Below, one piece after another: positions 9,983-19,000 of a stretch of DNA of 64,000 nucleotides; the stretch's first letter is position 1; the number at the start of each line of letters is the position of its first letter. Origin of the DNA: Sphingomonas sp. H160509. Lineage in GTDB: Bacteria > Pseudomonadota > Alphaproteobacteria > Sphingomonadales > Sphingomonadaceae. A program made the translations under genes and the position numbers. The notes under the pieces were generated by a model. The model made no database searches. It had not been told where the DNA came from and worked only from the letters and a program-made list of their open reading frames with translations. The stretch covers positions 3,368,001 through 3,432,000 of the forward strand of contig NZ_JAMXSR020000002.1 of NCBI RefSeq assembly GCF_024124765.2. Reading direction: 5' to 3'.

Positions 9983-10042
9983 CCTTGTTCTCCCGCGAAG
10001 GCGGGAGCCCAGTCTGGATTCCCACCTTCGCGGGAAAACAAG
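9983..10042. repeat. Paired palindrome element, family B
   Basis: CTCCCGCGAAGGCGGGAG, then CCCAGTCTGGAT, then a CCTTCGCGGG palindrome in opposite sense. It is one of six copies in the window (also 13119, 15445, 16468, 31938 and 40224), each intergenic. Confidence 0.85.
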
Positions 10043-10143
10043 CTATCCTCGCCCATGACTTGGAACAGTCACCGGACTGCGACCACCGTGTAACAATACT
10101 CGGCTAATACTCGCGACAAGGATAGTTTTGCGGGGGCAGGCTC

Positions 10144-11028
10144 ATGAACGCCATTACGACGTTTTCGCCATCTAGCTTCGTTGGCGCCGACATCACCGAT
10201 ATCGCCGACTTCATCCACTCCCGGCCCGCCGTACCCGAGCCGGTCGTCGAACGCCGCCAATATCGCACGATCTGGATCTCCGACGTCCATCTCGGCACGC
10301 GCGGCTGCAATGCGGGAATGCTCAACGACTTCCTCGATCACGTCGACAGCGAGACGATGTACCTCGTCGGCGACATGATCGACGGCTGGCGGCTCAAGAA
10401 GAAATTCTACTGGCCCGCCGCGCACAACGACGTGATCTGGCGCCTGCTGAAGCGTGCCAAGCGCGGCACCCGCGTCGTCTACATCCCCGGCAACCACGAC
10501 GAGGTGTTCCGACAGTATTCGGGGCTCGACCTGGGCGGCATCTCGATCCGTCGCAACGCGATCCACGAGACGGCGGACGGTCGCCGCCTGCTCGTCCTCC
10601 ACGGCGACGAGTTCGACGCGATCACGCTCGCACATCGCTGGATCGCGCACATTGGCGACGCGGCCTACACGATGCTGATGGGGCTCAACCGCTGGGTCAA
10701 CGCCGCGCGTCGCCGGATGGGCATGCCCTATTGGTCGCTGTCGAAACACGCCAAGGCCAAGGTCAAGAACGCGGTCGCCTTCATCTCGCACTTCGAGGAA
10801 GTCGTCGCGCATGCCGCCGGCGTCCGCGGCGTCGAAGGTGTCGTCTGCGGCCACATCCATACCGCCGAAATGCGCGAGATCGCCGGCATCGCCTATTACA
10901 ACGACGGCGACTGGGTCGAGGGTTGCACGGCCTTGGTCGAGCATTTCGACGGCCGCATGGAGTTGCTCCACTGGGGCGACGAAATCGCCGCCCGCGATCG
11001 CGACAAGGTCATATCCATGGCCGCCTGA
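10144..11028 (+). CDS. COG2908-family metallophosphoesterase (LpxH-like)
   Basis: This calcineurin-like phosphoesterase is usually annotated as UDP-2,3-diacylglucosamine diphosphatase. The metal-binding blocks are all present: ISDVHLG (about residues 45-51), VGDMIDGW, PGNHDEVFR, LVLHGDEFD and CGHIHTAEMR. The 294-residue protein has an N-terminal extension before the domain. The ATG follows a GCGGGGGCAGG sequence. It lies directly before a GT4 glycosyltransferase, a pairing seen in many alphaproteobacteria. Sphingomonads make glycosphingolipids instead of lipid A, so true LpxH activity is doubtful; a role in another phospholipid or glycolipid path is an inference. Confidence 0.85.
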   Translation: MNAITTFSPSSFVGADITDIADFIHSRPAVPEPVVERRQYRTIWISDVHLGTRGCNAGMLNDFLDHVDSETMYLVGDMIDGWRLKKKFYWPAAHNDVIWRLLKRAKRGTRVVYIPGNHDEVFRQYSGLDLGGISIRRNAIHETADGRRLLVLHGDEFDAITLAHRWIAHIGDAAYTMLMGLNRWVNAARRRMGMPYWSLSKHAKAKVKNAVAFISHFEEVVAHAAGVRGVEGVVCGHIHTAEMREIAGIAYYNDGDWVEGCTALVEHFDGRMELLHWGDEIAARDRDKVISMAA

Positions 11029-11033
11029 CTTAA

Positions 11034-11172
11034 CCCTTCCCCGATGGGGAGAGGGCAAGCCGCGTCAGCGGCGCGGGTGAGGGCAAGTCCACAACTTCAG
11101 TTGAAGCGTGCCCTCACCCTCCCACCCGGCTGCGCCGGCCGGGCCCCCTCCCTCTCCCCATGGGAGAAGGGC
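11034..11172. repeat. Paired inverted palindromes, family G
   Basis: CCCTTCCCCGATGGGGAGAG on the left and CTCTCCCCATGGGAGAAGGG on the right, with GGTGAGGGCA and TGCCCTCACC inside, form a long imperfect inverted repeat. It fills the gap between the phosphoesterase and glycosyltransferase genes. Confidence 0.8.
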
Positions 11173-11189
11173 AAAACGGAGAAGACACG

Positions 11190-12212
11190 ATGCGTATCGC
11201 AATCGTCACGGATGCCTGGAGCCCGCAAGTCAACGGCGTCGTCCGCACCCTCCAGTCGGTCCAGCGCGAACTCGAATCCATCGGCCACGAGGTCCTGGTC
11301 GTCTCCCCGAACGCTTCGCCTCGATGCCATGCCCGACCTACCCCGAGATCCGCCTCGCCTTCGCGCGTTCGGGTGCGGTCGGTCGCATGCTCGCCGCCTT
11401 CGGTGCCGACGCGATCCATCTGGCTACCGAAGGGCCAGTCTGCCTCGCCGCCCGCAACTGGTGTCTCGCTCGCGCGCTCCCGTTCACCAGCGCGTATCAC
11501 ACCCAATTCCCCGACTATATCGCCGCCCGCACCGGCGCGAACCCCGACTGGATCTGGCGCTACATCCGCTGGTTCCACCGTCCCGCCCAGTCGATTCTGG
11601 TTTCCACGCCGTCGGTCGCGGCAACGCTCGCAGCCCAAGGCCTGCATCAGGTCCGCGAATGGGGCAGGGGCGTCGACTTCGCGCAGTTCGGCCTCGACGG
11701 CGCCCGCGATCCCGAGATGACGGCGCTGCCCGGCCCGATCCTCCTGTATGTCGGGCGCGTCGCGGTCGAGAAGAACATCGAGGCGTTCCTGTCCTCCGCA
11801 CATCCCGGCACCAAGGTCGTCGTGGGCGACGGCCCCGCCCGTGCGACGCTCGCCCGCCGCTTCCCCGACGCCGTCTTCCTCGGCCAGCGTTCCGGCCTCG
11901 ACCTAGCCGCCGCCTATCGCACAGCAGACGTCCTCGTCTTCCCGAGCCGCACCGACACGTTCGGCCTCGTCATGATCGAAGCACTGGCCTGCGGAACCCC
12001 CCGTCGCGGCGTATCCGGTAACTGGCCCGATCGACGTCCTCGACGACCGCGTCGGCGCCATGCACGAAGATCTCGACACCGCGATCGCCACCGCGCTCAC
12101 TCGCGACAGCGTCACCTGCGCCGCCTACGCCGCGCGCTACAGCTGGCCCGCCAGCGCACGCCAGTTCCTCCACGCGCTCGTCCCCCTCGAAGGAAAGCTC
12201 ATGGCCGCCTGA
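11190..12212 (+). CDS. GT4-family glycosyltransferase (two frameshifts)
   Basis: This is a GT-B fold glycosyltransferase that likely transfers a sugar from a nucleotide donor to a lipid or glycan. It opens MRIAIVTDAWSPQVNGVVRT, the usual N-terminus of alphaproteobacterial mannosyltransferase-like enzymes. The donor-binding region has LLYVGRVAVEKNIEAFL and PSRTDTFGLVMIEALACGTP. The frame breaks near 11307 (CCCCGAA, one base missing after VVSP) and at a C6 run at 11997-12002 (one C extra). Corrected, the protein is about 340 residues, ending LVPLEGKLMAA. It follows the COG2908 phosphoesterase; joint action on one envelope lipid is inferred. Confidence 0.87.
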
Positions 12213-12263
12213 GCTTGTTCGCTTGCTTGATAGCGCCGCGCGCACTAAGTCTCTCTCATGTCA

Positions 12264-12297
12264 GGCCGCTCCGAAAGGGGCGGCCCTTTCTATTTTT
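12264..12297 (+). terminator. Intrinsic terminator or attenuator before DUF1013
   Basis: GGCCGCTCC-GAAA-GGGGCGGCC forms a 9-bp stem with one G-U pair and a GAAA loop, followed by CTTTCTATTTTT. It ends the glycosyltransferase unit but also lies only 15 bases before the DUF1013 GTG, so it could act as an attenuator. Confidence 0.8.
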
Positions 12298-12311
12298 ACG
12301 GAGTTTCCGCC

Positions 12312-12990
12312 GTGGCCCAGCCGCTCATGCCCCACGCGACCGCCGCCTGGATGGTCGACAATACCGCGCTCAGCTTCGAGCAGATCGCGGACTTCTGCGG
12401 CCTGCACATCCTCGAGATCCAGGCGATTGCCGACGACACCACCTCGACCAAGCTCACCGGTCGCGATCCGGTCCGCGCGCATGAAGTGACGCAGGACGAG
12501 ATCGACAAGGGTGCCGCCGATCCCGATTACCAGCTCAAGATGATCAAGGGGCCCGGAGCAGGTCCGCCGCACCAAGGGGCCACGCTACACGCCGGTCTCG
12601 AAGCGCCAGGACAAGCCCGACGGCATCTCGTGGATCATCCGCAATCACCCGGAGATCACCGATGGCGCGATCTCACTGCTGATCGGCACCACGCGCACGA
12701 CGATCGCCGCGATCCGCGACCGCAGCCACTGGAACATCGCTAACATAACCCCGAAGGACCCGGTCACGCTGGGCCTGACCTCGCAGCGTGAGCTCGACGC
12801 AGCGGTGGCGAAGGCGGCGAAGGCAGCCGGCATGGAAGCCCCGACGGACACGCGCCTCGAAGGCGACCGCGAAGTGCTCCTCCAGCAGCTCCGCGCCGAG
12901 CGCACCCAGGCTGCGGCAGACGCGCAGTTCGTGGCAGATGGCGGCGTCCTCCCCGTCAAGCCGCTCTTCGACGACCCCTTCAAGCGCTGA
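12312..12990 (+). CDS. DUF1013 (TrcR-like) putative cell-cycle regulator (one frameshift)
   Basis: This is an alphaproteobacterial protein family of about 225 residues, annotated in public resources as DUF1013 and, as I recall, as the cell-cycle transcriptional regulator TrcR. The GTG start (MAQPLMPHATAAWMVDNTAL) has ACGGAG at good spacing. The N-terminal part looks like a helix-turn-helix (LSFEQIADFCGLHILEIQAI). The C-terminal part has IRNHPEITDGAISLLIGTTR and ends LPVKPLFDDPFKR. One surplus G near 12553 breaks the frame between MIKGP and EQVRRTKGP. Corrected length is 225. The regulator role comes from family knowledge, not from this sequence. Confidence 0.85.
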
Positions 12991-12996
12991 CCGCAC

Positions 12997-13044
12997 TTCC
13001 CCTCCCGCGAGCGGGAGGGGGCAGGGGGCGGGCTCGCGCCCTCC
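12997..13044. repeat. Single half of a family H palindrome element
   Basis: CCCCTCCCGCGAGCGGGAGG followed by GGCAGGGGGCGGGCTCGCG matches one half of the paired element at 56245-56340. The mirrored second half is not seen here. Confidence 0.6.
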
Positions 13045-13118
13045 TCATACGATACGGCTAGCGAGATTAGCCAACGCACAAGGCGGCGGCCGTGATGTCG
13101 AACAGTCCGCCCCCTCAA

Positions 13119-13175
13119 TGTTCTCCCGCGAAGGCGGGAGCCCAGTCTGGATCCCCGCCTTCGCGGGGAAACAAG
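13119..13175. repeat. Paired palindrome element, family B
   Basis: TTCTCCCGCGAAGGCGGGAG, CCCAGTCTGG, then CCGCCTTCGCGGGGAAACAA. It is one of six family B copies. Confidence 0.85.
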
Positions 13176-13250
13176 CTTCCTTCGTCTGAATTTGAGACGT
13201 GCCGTCCCCGGCCGGATGACGGAGAGCGTGCGAATCCGTTAATCCAACCT

Positions 13251-13376
13251 GATCCTCCCCCGCCAGGGGGGAGGTGGCTGGCACTCGCCAGACGGAGGGG
13301 GAGGCAAGCGCCAACCCTTGTTCCGTGTCCTCCCCCCTCCGTCACCTGCGGTGCCACCCCCTGGCGGGGGAGGATC
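13251..13376. repeat. Paired inverted palindromes, family C
   Basis: GATCCTCCCCCGCCAGG...GGCTGGC...CCAGACGGAGG on the left is mirrored by CCTCCGTCACCTGCGGTG...CTGGCGGGGGAGGATC on the right. Other copies lie at 30190, 42980, 48495 and 49041. Confidence 0.85.
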
Positions 13377-13438
13377 AAGAGAAGGTCAGCTGCCGTACAG
13401 CACTATCTCCCGCCACATCCAGTTGCTAACTGCAACGG

Positions 13439-14502
13439 ATGGCAACCGCACCCGACACAGATTTCGCGCCCACCAGCCACAAGGGCCTGACCTACCCCTT
13501 CGGCGGCGCGGAGCCCGCATCGGGCGAAACGATGCAGGTCGCCCCCGGCATAGACTGGGTCCGCCTCCACATCCCCGGCCCCTTGCGCCACGTAAACTGC
13601 TGGCTCCTCGCCGACACCGACGGCGAAGCGCTGGTCGACACCGGCATGAACACCGCGGCCGCGCGCGACGCCTGGAAAGCCATCTTCAAAGGCCCCAAAG
13701 CCAACACCCGCATCACCAAGATGATCGGCACCCACTTCCACCCAGACCATATCGGCCTCGCCGGCTGGATGTGCGACCACCACGCCGCCCCCCTGATCAT
13801 GACCCGAGCCGAATGGCTCACCGCGCGCATGCTCGCCGCCGACGCCCGCGACTCCGTCCCGCACGAAATGCTCGCCTTCTGGCGCGGCGCAGGCTGGGCC
13901 CCAGAACAGATCGACCACGCCACCGCCAAGGGCTGGGCCGGCTTCCGGAAGATCATCACGCCGCTCCCGCTCAGCTACACGCGCATCGAGGACGGCGACA
14001 CGCTCGCCATCGGCACGCGCGACTGGCGCGTCGTCACCGGCTCCGGCCACTCCCCGAACACGCGTGCCTGTACGACGAAGCCAGCGGCATCCTCATCGCG
14101 GGCGATCAGGTCCTCCCCCGGATCAGCCCCAACGTCTCGCTAGGCGTCACCGAACCGAACGCCGATCCGCTGGGCGAATGGTTCGCCTCGATCGCCAAGC
14201 TCAAGACACTGCCCGCCGACCTGCTCGTCCTCCCGGGCCACGGCGACCCGTTCACCGGTCTCCACACCCGCCTCGACGCGATGGACCGCGAACACCGCGA
14301 GCGTCTCGACGAACTCGCCATCTTCCTTGGCGAGCCTCGCCGCGCGGTCGACTGTTTCGGCCGCCTGTTCCGCCGCGCGATCGGCCCCGACGTCCTCGGC
14401 ATGGCGACCGGCGAAGCACTTGCGCATCTCCGCCGCCTCGAAGTCGAGGGTCGGGCGACCCGCGACACGCAAGATGGCGTATGGTGGTGGCGCGCGGCCT
14501 GA
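13439..14502 (+). CDS. MBL-fold metallo-hydrolase (one frameshift)
   Basis: This is a metallo-beta-lactamase-superfamily hydrolase of unknown substrate. The metal site has THFHPDHIGLAGW (HxHxDH), then GSGHSPEHACLYD and AGDQVLPRISPNV, then a C-terminal LVLPGHGDPFTGL. The C-terminal winged-helix-like extension (HLRRLEVEGRATRDTQDG) matches the group with a BLACT_WH domain. The frame breaks near 14057 at CCCCGAA, where one base is missing between GSGHSP and EHACL. Corrected length is 354. The ATG at 13439 has no strong ribosome-binding site. The upstream gap is filled by repeats. Confidence 0.88.
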
Positions 14503-14536
14503 GTTAGGCTGCGGCCGAATTCAAGAGGATAGGCCC

Positions 14537-15406
14537 ATGTGCGACGAGCATACCGCAGACGATAACGAAGCCTATCTGGCCGGCGTCTCGCGCCGCCAGT
14601 TCGGCGTGATGACCGGCGCGATGGGCCTGACGATGTTGCTCCCCGCGCCCGCGAATGCCGCGGTCATCAAGGGCCGCGACGTCTCGATCGTCACGCCCGA
14701 CGGCAAGGCCGATGCCTATTTCGTCGCGCCCTCCACGGGCAAGCACCCGGGCGTGCTGGTCTGGCCCGACATCATGGGCCTGCGCCCCGCCTTCCGCCAG
14801 ATGGCCGACCGCCTCGCGCAATCCGGCTATGCGGTACTCGTCGTCAACCAGTTCTACCGCTCGACCAAGGCGCCATTCCTGAAGCCCGGCGAATCCTACG
14901 ACCAACCCGAAGTCAAAAACCGCATCGCCCCATTCCGGGAAGCCCTCACGTCCGAAGGGACGGTTCGCGACGCGAAAGCCTTCACCACCTTCCTCGACGC
15001 GCAACCGCAGGTCGACCGCAAGCGTGGGCTGGCCACCACCGGCTATTGCATGGGCGGCCCGATGGTGATGCGCACCGCTGCAGTGGTCGCGAACCGCATC
15101 CGCGCAGGCGCGACGTTCCACGGCGGCGGCTTCGTCACCGACAAGCCCGACAGCCCGCACCTCCTGATCCCGCAGATGAAGGCGCAATACCTCATCGCGA
15201 TCGCCGCCAACGACGACGCGCGGTCGCCGACCGAGAAGGACACGCTCCGCACCGCGTTTGCCGCCGCGAAACTCCCGGCCGAGATCGAGGTGTACGCCGG
15301 CACCATGCACGGCTGGTGCCCACCCGATTCGAAGGTCTATAATCCGGTCCAGGCGGACAAGGCCTGGGCCCGCATGCTCGCGCTGTTCGACAAGGCGCTG
15401 GTATAA
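14537..15406 (+). CDS. Tat-exported dienelactone hydrolase family protein
   Basis: This is an alpha/beta hydrolase of the dienelactone hydrolase (carboxymethylenebutenolidase) family, 289 residues. The N-terminus has SRRQFGVMTGAMGLTMLLPA, a twin-arginine signal ending in PANA-A, so the enzyme is likely exported folded to the periplasm. The nucleophile motif GYCMGG carries the catalytic cysteine typical of the family. AANDDARS and GTMHGW supply the likely aspartate and histidine. The ATG at 14537 follows AAGAGGAT. It lies 34 bases after the MBL hydrolase on the same strand. Its substrate cannot be told from sequence. Confidence 0.88.
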   Translation: MCDEHTADDNEAYLAGVSRRQFGVMTGAMGLTMLLPAPANAAVIKGRDVSIVTPDGKADAYFVAPSTGKHPGVLVWPDIMGLRPAFRQMADRLAQSGYAVLVVNQFYRSTKAPFLKPGESYDQPEVKNRIAPFREALTSEGTVRDAKAFTTFLDAQPQVDRKRGLATTGYCMGGPMVMRTAAVVANRIRAGATFHGGGFVTDKPDSPHLLIPQMKAQYLIAIAANDDARSPTEKDTLRTAFAAAKLPAEIEVYAGTMHGWCPPDSKVYNPVQADKAWARMLALFDKALV

Positions 15407-15444
15407 GGGCGCGGGGGGCTTAATTGTAGGCCCCGCCTTCCCCC

Positions 15445-15504
15445 TTGTACTCCCGCGAAGGCCGGAGCCCAGTCTGGATCCCCCCGCCTTCGCGGGGAAA
15501 CATT
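15445..15504. repeat. Paired palindrome element, family B
   Basis: ACTCCCGCGAAGGCCGGAGC, CCAGTCTGGAT, then CCGCCTTCGCGGGGAAACA. It lies between the dienelactone hydrolase and GST genes. Confidence 0.85.
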
Positions 15505-15573
15505 CTGCATGGCCTTGACCGCACCCCTGCTCCATGAGACCATCGTTCACGATCCGTTCTCAAGGAGAGTCGC

Positions 15574-16188
15574 GTGGCCCTGACCCTGTACACCAACCCG
15601 ATGTCGCGCGGTCGCATCGCGCGCTGGATGCTCGAAGAGGTCGGCGCCGAGTACGAGACCGTCGTCCTCGACTACGACACGACGATGAAGGCCGAGGCGT
15701 ATCGCGCGATCAACCCGATGGCCAAGGTCCCCGCGCTGGTCCACAACGGCAAGACCATCACTGAATGCGCTGCGATCTGCGCCTATCTCGCCGAAGCATT
15801 CCCCGAAGCCGGCCTCGCGCCACGCGATGACGAACGCGCCGACTATTATCGCTGGCTGTTCTACGCAGCCGGCCCCGTCGAAGCGGCCGTCGGTAACCGC
15901 GCACTCGGTGTAGTGCCGGACGCCGCGCAACAGCGGATGATCGGCTATGGCAGCCTCGACCGCGTCGTCGACGTTCTCGAACAGGCAGTTGCCGCGCACC
16001 CGTACATCGCCGGCGACCGCGTCACCGCCGCCGACGTCTATGTCGGATCGCAAGTGATCTGGGGGATGCAGTTCGGCTGGCTGCCAAAGCGCCCAACCTT
16101 CACCGACTACGCCGCGCGCCTGACAGAACGCCCGGCGTACAAGCGGGCAGGAGATTTGGACGACGCCTTGATTGCAGCTGCAGCCTGA
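15574..16188 (+). CDS. Glutathione S-transferase family protein
   Basis: This 204-residue GST has an N-terminal thioredoxin-like domain opening MALTLYTNPMSRGRIARWML. The serine/arginine in SRGR sits where the catalytic residue of beta/theta-like GSTs lies. The cis-proline region is AKVPALV, followed by ITECAAICAYLAEAF, the glutathione gamma-glutamyl-binding ES/TE motif. The alpha-helical C-terminal domain carries the N-capping-box-like GDRVTAADVYVGSQV. Translation starts at a GTG with AAGGAGAG six bases upstream. It is likely cytosolic; the substrate is unknown. It is flanked on both sides by palindromic repeats and appears to be a single-gene unit. Confidence 0.92.
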   Translation: MALTLYTNPMSRGRIARWMLEEVGAEYETVVLDYDTTMKAEAYRAINPMAKVPALVHNGKTITECAAICAYLAEAFPEAGLAPRDDERADYYRWLFYAAGPVEAAVGNRALGVVPDAAQQRMIGYGSLDRVVDVLEQAVAAHPYIAGDRVTAADVYVGSQVIWGMQFGWLPKRPTFTDYAARLTERPAYKRAGDLDDALIAAAA

Positions 16189-16225
16189 GGTCGACGGACT
16201 CCTTGCGACCAATCATACCTAATCC

Positions 16226-16308
16226 CGTCATCCTGACGAAAGTCAGGATCCAGAGCCACAGGCGCTAACTTTTGGTATCCTGGGTCCTGACTTTCGCCAG
16301 GATGACGC
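16226..16308. repeat. Paired inverted palindromes, family D
   Basis: CGTCATCCTGACGAAAGTCA and its mirror TGACTTTCGCCAGGATGACG flank a short spacer containing CAGAGCCACAGG. A second copy lies at 33960-34042. Confidence 0.85.
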
Positions 16309-16467
16309 TGCTATTGGCTCGCACAGGGCGTGTTGCAATTGGCAGAACCGATTGCGTATTGTGTATTGCGAGTTCGAAGGTTGCAAACTCGTTCCACCAC
16401 CCGGGATTGGCACGGCCATGATCCGAGGGGCCCCGTACCTGCGGACCGACAGCATCGCTACCGCCCC

Positions 16468-16524
16468 CTTGTTCTCCCGCGAAGGCGGGAGCCCAGACTG
16501 GGTCCCCGCCTTCGCGGGGAAACA
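16468..16524. repeat. Paired palindrome element, family B
   Basis: TTGTTCTCCCGCGAAGGCGG, GAGCCCAGACTGG, then CCGCCTTCGCGGGGAAACA. It is one of six copies. Confidence 0.85.
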
Positions 16525-16766
16525 CGCTTGCGGCTCGGACCGCGTGACCGCCGCCGTGCCCAGAAGGCTACCGGCCAGCTAATACCGTCTATCGACCCCG
16601 GTTCTGGCAGGCAGGAACCACTCCCCCACGACGTGGCACCGATCGTCGATCGTCACCCAATCGAGCCGGCCTCGGCGAGGCAACGCCCACCACGACCCAG
16701 ATCAGCCAAGGATCTCGGCGTCAGTCGCTAGGCGTCAATCAGCGCACGCCGACTCTCAAATTCCGA
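16525..16766. other. Gene-free stretch, nothing recognised
   Basis: Together with 16309-16467 this completes a 578-base gap between the GST and thioredoxin genes. Apart from the two palindromic elements I see no gene, clear promoter or terminator. A plus-strand reading frame across it runs through a repeat and has no family character. Confidence 0.5.
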
Positions 16767-17294
16767 TCAGGCCGCCCACTTCGCCAGCCAGTCGGCCAGC
16801 GCCTGAGGCCCCATCGATCGCGCATCCGCTAATTCGGTCTCATGCCCTGCATTCAACAGCTTGTTGGTTCGCGGATCGACCACCAGAACCGCCGGCACGC
16901 CCTTCAGGCGGCCCTTGATCCCGTAGCCCGCCGCAATCTGCCCGTTCTTGTCGAAGCGGCCGATATCGACGGTCACGACAACGAACTTGCTGTCGACGAA
17001 ACGCTTCATCTCGGGCAGGTCGATCGTCCCCGCCAGCAGGCGGCAATCGAGGCACCAGTTGCCGCCGAAATCGATCAACAACCGCTTTTGCGTCTTCAGC
17101 GCGCGTGCGCGGGCGGCCGCGACCTGTGCGTTGGCGTTCGCCGACTCATTGTAGGGCAGCGGCAAAGGCTGAGGTAGCTTGTCGAAGCTCGCCGTGTTGA
17201 CGTGCGGCGCCACGACTTTCGCGCGTGGCGCGGCGGGGGCGGCCACGGCAGTTGCGAGCAAGGCAAGCGTGGCGAGACGGCGCATCGACATCAT
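16767..17294 (-). CDS. Exported thioredoxin-family protein
   Basis: This is a 175-residue periplasmic thioredoxin-fold protein. A signal peptide spans MMSMRRLATLALLATAVAAP. The active-site motif is WCLDC, preceded by LLIDFGGN, in the style of thioredoxin_7 or DsbD-gamma-like domains rather than the CGPC of cytosolic thioredoxin. GVPAVLVVDP contains the cis-proline. The start codon overlaps the stop of the upstream DEAD-box helicase gene by four bases (ATGA), so the two are translationally coupled. The partner protein and redox direction are not evident. Confidence 0.88.
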   Translation of the reverse strand: MMSMRRLATLALLATAVAAPAAPRAKVVAPHVNTASFDKLPQPLPLPYNESANANAQVAAARARALKTQKRLLIDFGGNWCLDCRLLAGTIDLPEMKRFVDSKFVVVTVDIGRFDKNGQIAAGYGIKGRLKGVPAVLVVDPRTNKLLNAGHETELADARSMGPQALADWLAKWAA

Positions 17295-19000
17295 TCATAT
17301 CCTCCGATCACGGCATTCAGGAAGCTCGGAAATGGTCCGTTCCAGCCATCCGCCGGCGTATCGGCGACCGGTTGACGGCGACCGCCAGTTGGATCCGCAG
17401 GAATGCGCTCCGTCCGTGGCGGCTCGACCTTTGCCTCTTCCGAACGAACAGCTTGCGAGCGAACCGGTTCCGACCGCGCCGGCTCCGTCTGCACCGGCTC
17501 AGACCGAACAGGCGCTGTGCGAACCGGTTCGACATACACGGGTTCGACATACACGGGTTCGACCTGCACCGGCTCGACCCGTGTGGGCTCCGCAACGCGC
17601 GGCTTAACCGCGGGCACGGGCTCGTCGATCGGCGTCCGCTCCCAGCGCGGCCGCTTCGTCACCACTGGCTCGACCGCAGCCAACACCTCGGCGATGACTG
17701 CTGGCGCAACCATGTCCTCGCGCGGAACGCGACGCGTCCGCGACCGCTCGCGGCCAGTGTCCACAGCAGCAGCATCCGGCGCGACATCCTCCGAACGCCC
17801 GCTACGACGGTTCCGCGACCGATCGCGACGCGGCGCGACCTCGTCGTCCTCCGCCACGGCAGCGACCGGTGCGGTCTTCGGCTCGGCAACCTTCAACCGC
17901 TCGATCGTCTGCCCGGTAAGCTTCTCGATATTGACGATATTCTCCGCATCGTCCGGCGCTACGAACGTGTACGCCGTCCCCGTCGCCCCGGCGCGCCCCG
18001 TCCGACCGATCCGGTGGACGTAGTCGTCGGGATGCCAAGGCGCGTCATAGTTGAACACCGTCGACACGCCCTTGATGTCGAGCCCGCGCGCCGCGACGTC
18101 GGAGGCAACGAGGATCGTCACCGCGCCCGACTTGAACAGCTCGAGTTCGGCCAGCCGCTGCGGCTGTTCCATGTCGCCGTGGATCTCGCCCGACTTGTAG
18201 CCCGCCTGCTTCAGCACCTTGTTGAGGTCGCGGACCGTCGTCTTGCGGTTGCAGAAGATGATCGCGTTGGTCACCTCCTCCTGCGCGAGGATGCGGCGCA
18301 GCGTATCGCGCTTGGCGGTCTGGCTCGGTACCGGCACCAGATACTGCTTGATGTTGAGGTTGGTCGACGCCGGGCGCGACACCTCGATCGTCTTGGGATT
18401 GGTCAGGAACTTGTCCGCCAGCTTCTTGATCGGCGGCGGCATCGTTGCCGAGAACAGCAACGTCTGGCGCTGCTTCGGCAGCTTGGTGCAGATTTCCTCG
18501 ATGTCGGGGATGAAGCCCATGTCGAGCATCCGGTCCGCCTCGTCGATCACCAGCAGCGAACAGCCGTTGAGCATGATCTTGCCGCGCCCGAACAGGTCCA
18601 TGAGCCGGCCCGGCGTCGCGATCAGCACGTCGACGCCCTTTTCCAGCGCGGCGAGCTGGTCACCCATCGACACGCCACCGATCAGCAACGCCATCGAGAG
18701 GTTCGAATTGACGCCGTATTTCTCGAAATTCTCCGCCACCTGCGCGGCGAGTTCGCGCGTCGGTTCGAGGATCAGCGAGCGCGGCATCCGCGCGCGGCTT
18801 CGGCCATGCGCCAGGATGTCGATCATCGGCAGCACGAACGACGCGGTCTTGCCGGTGCCCGTCTGGGCGATGCCGATGATGTCGCGCATCATCAGCACGG
18901 ACGGGATCGCACCGGCCTGGATCGGGGTCGGCTCGGTATAGCCGGAGTCGGTGACTGCCTTCAGCAGTTCGTCGGAGAGGCCGAGATCGGCAAAACTCAT
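17291..19000 (-). CDS. DEAD-box ATP-dependent RNA helicase
   Basis: This is an RhlE-like DEAD-box helicase that should unwind RNA duplexes in ribosome assembly or mRNA decay. Motifs in order: Q-motif GYTEPTPIQAGAIP, AQTGTGKT, PTRELAAQ, VIDEADRMLDMGF, SATMP, DVAARGLDI and HRIGRTGRAG. The catalytic core covers about residues 1-375. A long, low-complexity tail of about 190 residues follows, with basic RRDRSRNRRSGR and a run of VEPVYVEPV-type repeats. The ATG at 19000 gives the standard MSFADLGLSDELLKAV start. The gene overlaps the thioredoxin gene by four bases. A perfect TTGACA lies upstream (19074-19079, minus), but no convincing -10. Confidence 0.95.
   Translation of the reverse strand: MSFADLGLSDELLKAVTDSGYTEPTPIQAGAIPSVLMMRDIIGIAQTGTGKTASFVLPMIDILAHGRSRARMPRSLILEPTRELAAQVAENFEKYGVNSNLSMALLIGGVSMGDQLAALEKGVDVLIATPGRLMDLFGRGKIMLNGCSLLVIDEADRMLDMGFIPDIEEICTKLPKQRQTLLFSATMPPPIKKLADKFLTNPKTIEVSRPASTNLNIKQYLVPVPSQTAKRDTLRRILAQEEVTNAIIFCNRKTTVRDLNKVLKQAGYKSGEIHGDMEQPQRLAELELFKSGAVTILVASDVAARGLDIKGVSTVFNYDAPWHPDDYVHRIGRTGRAGATGTAYTFVAPDDAENIVNIEKLTGQTIERLKVAEPKTAPVAAVAEDDEVAPRRDRSRNRRSGRSEDVAPDAAAVDTGRERSRTRRVPREDMVAPAVIAEVLAAVEPVVTKRPRWERTPIDEPVPAVKPRVAEPTRVEPVQVEPVYVEPVYVEPVRTAPVRSEPVQTEPARSEPVRSQAVRSEEAKVEPPRTERIPADPTGGRRQPVADTPADGWNGPFPSFLNAVIGGYE
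17526..17575 (-). repeat. Short tandem repeat within the helicase tail
   Basis: A 15-base unit (plus strand GGTTCGACATACACG) occurs twice in exact tandem and then in degenerate form. It encodes repeated VEPVY pentapeptides in the disordered C-terminal tail. Array length may vary between strains. Confidence 0.8.

Noticed and set aside
16330..16731. A 133-codon plus-strand frame in the GST-thioredoxin gap
   Set aside because: It reads through a family B palindrome and is Arg/Pro-rich with no plausible start site.
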